In this document: positions 21,205 through 22,098 of the stretch, in pieces | How the letters are laid out: each line of letters opens with the position of its first letter | Position numbering within the stretch: the first letter of the stretch is position 1 | NCBI GenBank assembly: GCA_040080915.1 | Contig: JBEBHD010000060.1 | Coordinates: 1 to 22,098 of the forward strand | From: M3007 sp040080915 | Lineage (GTDB): Bacteria; Bacteroidota; Bacteroidia; Chitinophagales; Saprospiraceae | Reading direction: 5' to 3' | Length of the DNA stretch: 22,098 nucleotides | Notes under the pieces: generated by a model | What the model was told of the DNA's origin: nothing | Database searches by the model: none | The model's input: only the letters and a program-made list of their open reading frames with translations | Made by a program: the position numbers and the translations under genes

Positions 21205-22098
21205 ATGTCTCCAAAAAAAATCCTGCTCGTAGCCAATACCGCCTGGAATCTGTGGAATTACCGTCAGGCATTGACCCGAGCCTTGCAGGATGCAGGCTTC
21301 GAGGTGGTATTGGCTGCCCCTGGCGACAGATTCATCTCCCTGCTCGAAACGAGGTTCGTGCCGCTTCTGCACTTGTCGCGACGCAGTTTTTCCTTTTTTC
21401 AAAACCTGCGAACCCTGCTGGAATTGTACCACCTGTTTCGGCGGGAACGCCCTGACGTGGTGTTGCTTTACACCATAAAGCCCAATATTCTCGGCAACGT
21501 GGCCGCATGGTTGGCCTGTTCGCCGACTGTTTCCGTCGTGGAGGGTCTCGGCCATAGCGGAACTTCGGCAGCGCAGTGGCGCTGGTTGGCAGCACCGCTG
21601 TACCGGCTGGCGTTGCGCAGCGCCCGTCGGGTCATTTTCCTCAACCACGACGATGCGCAGGCGTTTTTGCAACAAAAAATAGCGGCCCCGGCCCAGATCG
21701 CTGTCATTCCCGGCCCCGGTGTAGACACGGATTATTTCTGCCCGCCCACCACCCCACGCACCCCTTCAACCGACACCGTTTTCCTGTTTTTCGGGCGATT
21801 GCTATCCGAAAAGGGCATACACGAGTTTGTCGAAGCAGCGCACATGGTGGCCCGGTTGGGGGGAGTGCGAGCCGAGTTTCGCGTGCTGGGCAGCCCCGAC
21901 CCTGGCAACCCGGCCACTGTCCTCGAAGAGCAGGTTGGCATTTGGCAGCATGCAGGAATCGTACAGTTTATTGGCGCAGCCGACGACGTACGCCCGCACG
22001 TGGCCGCAGCCGACGTGCTGGTCGTCACTGTGCCGCTGACGACCGCCACTGCCGCCATGATCGCCGCCCGCCAGCTCGGCCTCATGAAGCCCGATGCC
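21205..22098 (+). CDS. GT4 family glycosyltransferase, 3' end missing; terminal ~75 bases read as a 2-hydroxyacid dehydrogenase
   Basis: 298 codons are open to the window edge. Residues 1-270 are a good GT4 (PglA/TuaC-like) match: ILLVANTAWNLWNYRQAL at 6-23, ERPDVVLLYTIKPNILGNVA at 81-100, VIPGPGVDTDYF at 167-178 and FFGRLLSEKG at 195-204. After AADVLVV (268-274) one expects the PSYREG... segment with the EX7E motif. Instead the frame reads TVPLTTAT and MIAARQLGLMKPDA, which fits D-isomer-specific 2-hydroxyacid dehydrogenases, where ADVLVV is also found. The junction therefore lies at a stretch common to both families. An assembly chimera at a contig end is the simplest explanation, and a real fusion is less likely. 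The start ATG at 21205 follows the terminator-like hairpin. Confidence 0.85.
   Translation, partial: MSPKKILLVANTAWNLWNYRQALTRALQDAGFEVVLAAPGDRFISLLETRFVPLLHLSRRSFSFFQNLRTLLELYHLFRRERPDVVLLYTIKPNILGNVAAWLACSPTVSVVEGLGHSGTSAAQWRWLAAPLYRLALRSARRVIFLNHDDAQAFLQQKIAAPAQIAVIPGPGVDTDYFCPPTTPRTPSTDTVFLFFGRLLSEKGIHEFVEAAHMVARLGGVRAEFRVLGSPDPGNPATVLEEQVGIWQHAGIVQFIGAADDVRPHVAAADVLVVTVPLTTATAAMIAARQLGLMKPDA

Overview
The window looks like part of a Bacteroidota chromosome, perhaps of the Saprospiraceae/Cytophagales type, although no rRNA or marker gene fixes this. Coding density is high and GC-rich. Shine-Dalgarno motifs are generally absent, TAnnTTTG-type promoter boxes occur, and the left end carries AAA-ATPase-like/PD-(D/E)XK genes of a kind that is abundant in Bacteroidota. 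The taxonomy is an inference. Both window edges look like assembly breakpoints.

Left region (1-4155, minus strand): three tandem copies, at an exact 1594-bp period, of a gene for a 516-residue AAA-ATPase-like protein with a C-terminal PD-(D/E)XK nuclease domain. The leftmost copy is cut by the window edge. The copies look identical over long stretches, but two matched blocks (residues about 14-40 and about 309-403) are clearly different, so the genes are mosaics.

Central region (4237-20633, plus strand): a long, mostly gapless surface-polysaccharide locus. In order it holds a GT2 glycosyltransferase, a SAM methyltransferase, a GT4, an O-antigen polymerase/ligase-like membrane protein, four GT4 genes, a WcaF-like acetyltransferase, a second GT2, UDP-GlcNAc 2-epimerase, GDP-mannose 4,6-dehydratase (gmd), a GT-C type membrane transferase, GDP-L-fucose synthase (fcl), a coiled-coil PD-(D/E)XK protein and mannose-1-phosphate guanylyltransferase (manC). 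The manC, gmd and fcl products together convert mannose-1-phosphate to GDP-L-fucose, and the 2-epimerase supplies UDP-ManNAc. The transferases would assemble these into a repeat unit that the methyl- and acetyltransferases decorate. No initiating phosphoglycosyltransferase, flippase or chain-length regulator is seen here, so the locus must continue or be completed elsewhere.

Right region (20634-22098): an orphan DUF433 antitoxin gene with what looks like a 13-codon stump of its usual DUF5615 toxin partner, a strong 18-bp terminator-like hairpin, and the start of another GT4 gene. The last ~75 bases of that gene stop looking like a glycosyltransferase and read in frame as a 2-hydroxyacid dehydrogenase.

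The spacers hold a second layer of structure. A ~100-bp dyad element occurs three times (one copy inverted) between 13.2 and 15.4 kb and supplies the C-terminal ends of two enzymes. A heptanucleotide (CATTCAT/ATGAATG) repeat lies inside one GT4 gene and, inverted, across the gmd stop and the next start. A short AACCAGAAACC motif precedes three genes. No spacer exceeds 300 bases and none appears to hide a further full-length gene.
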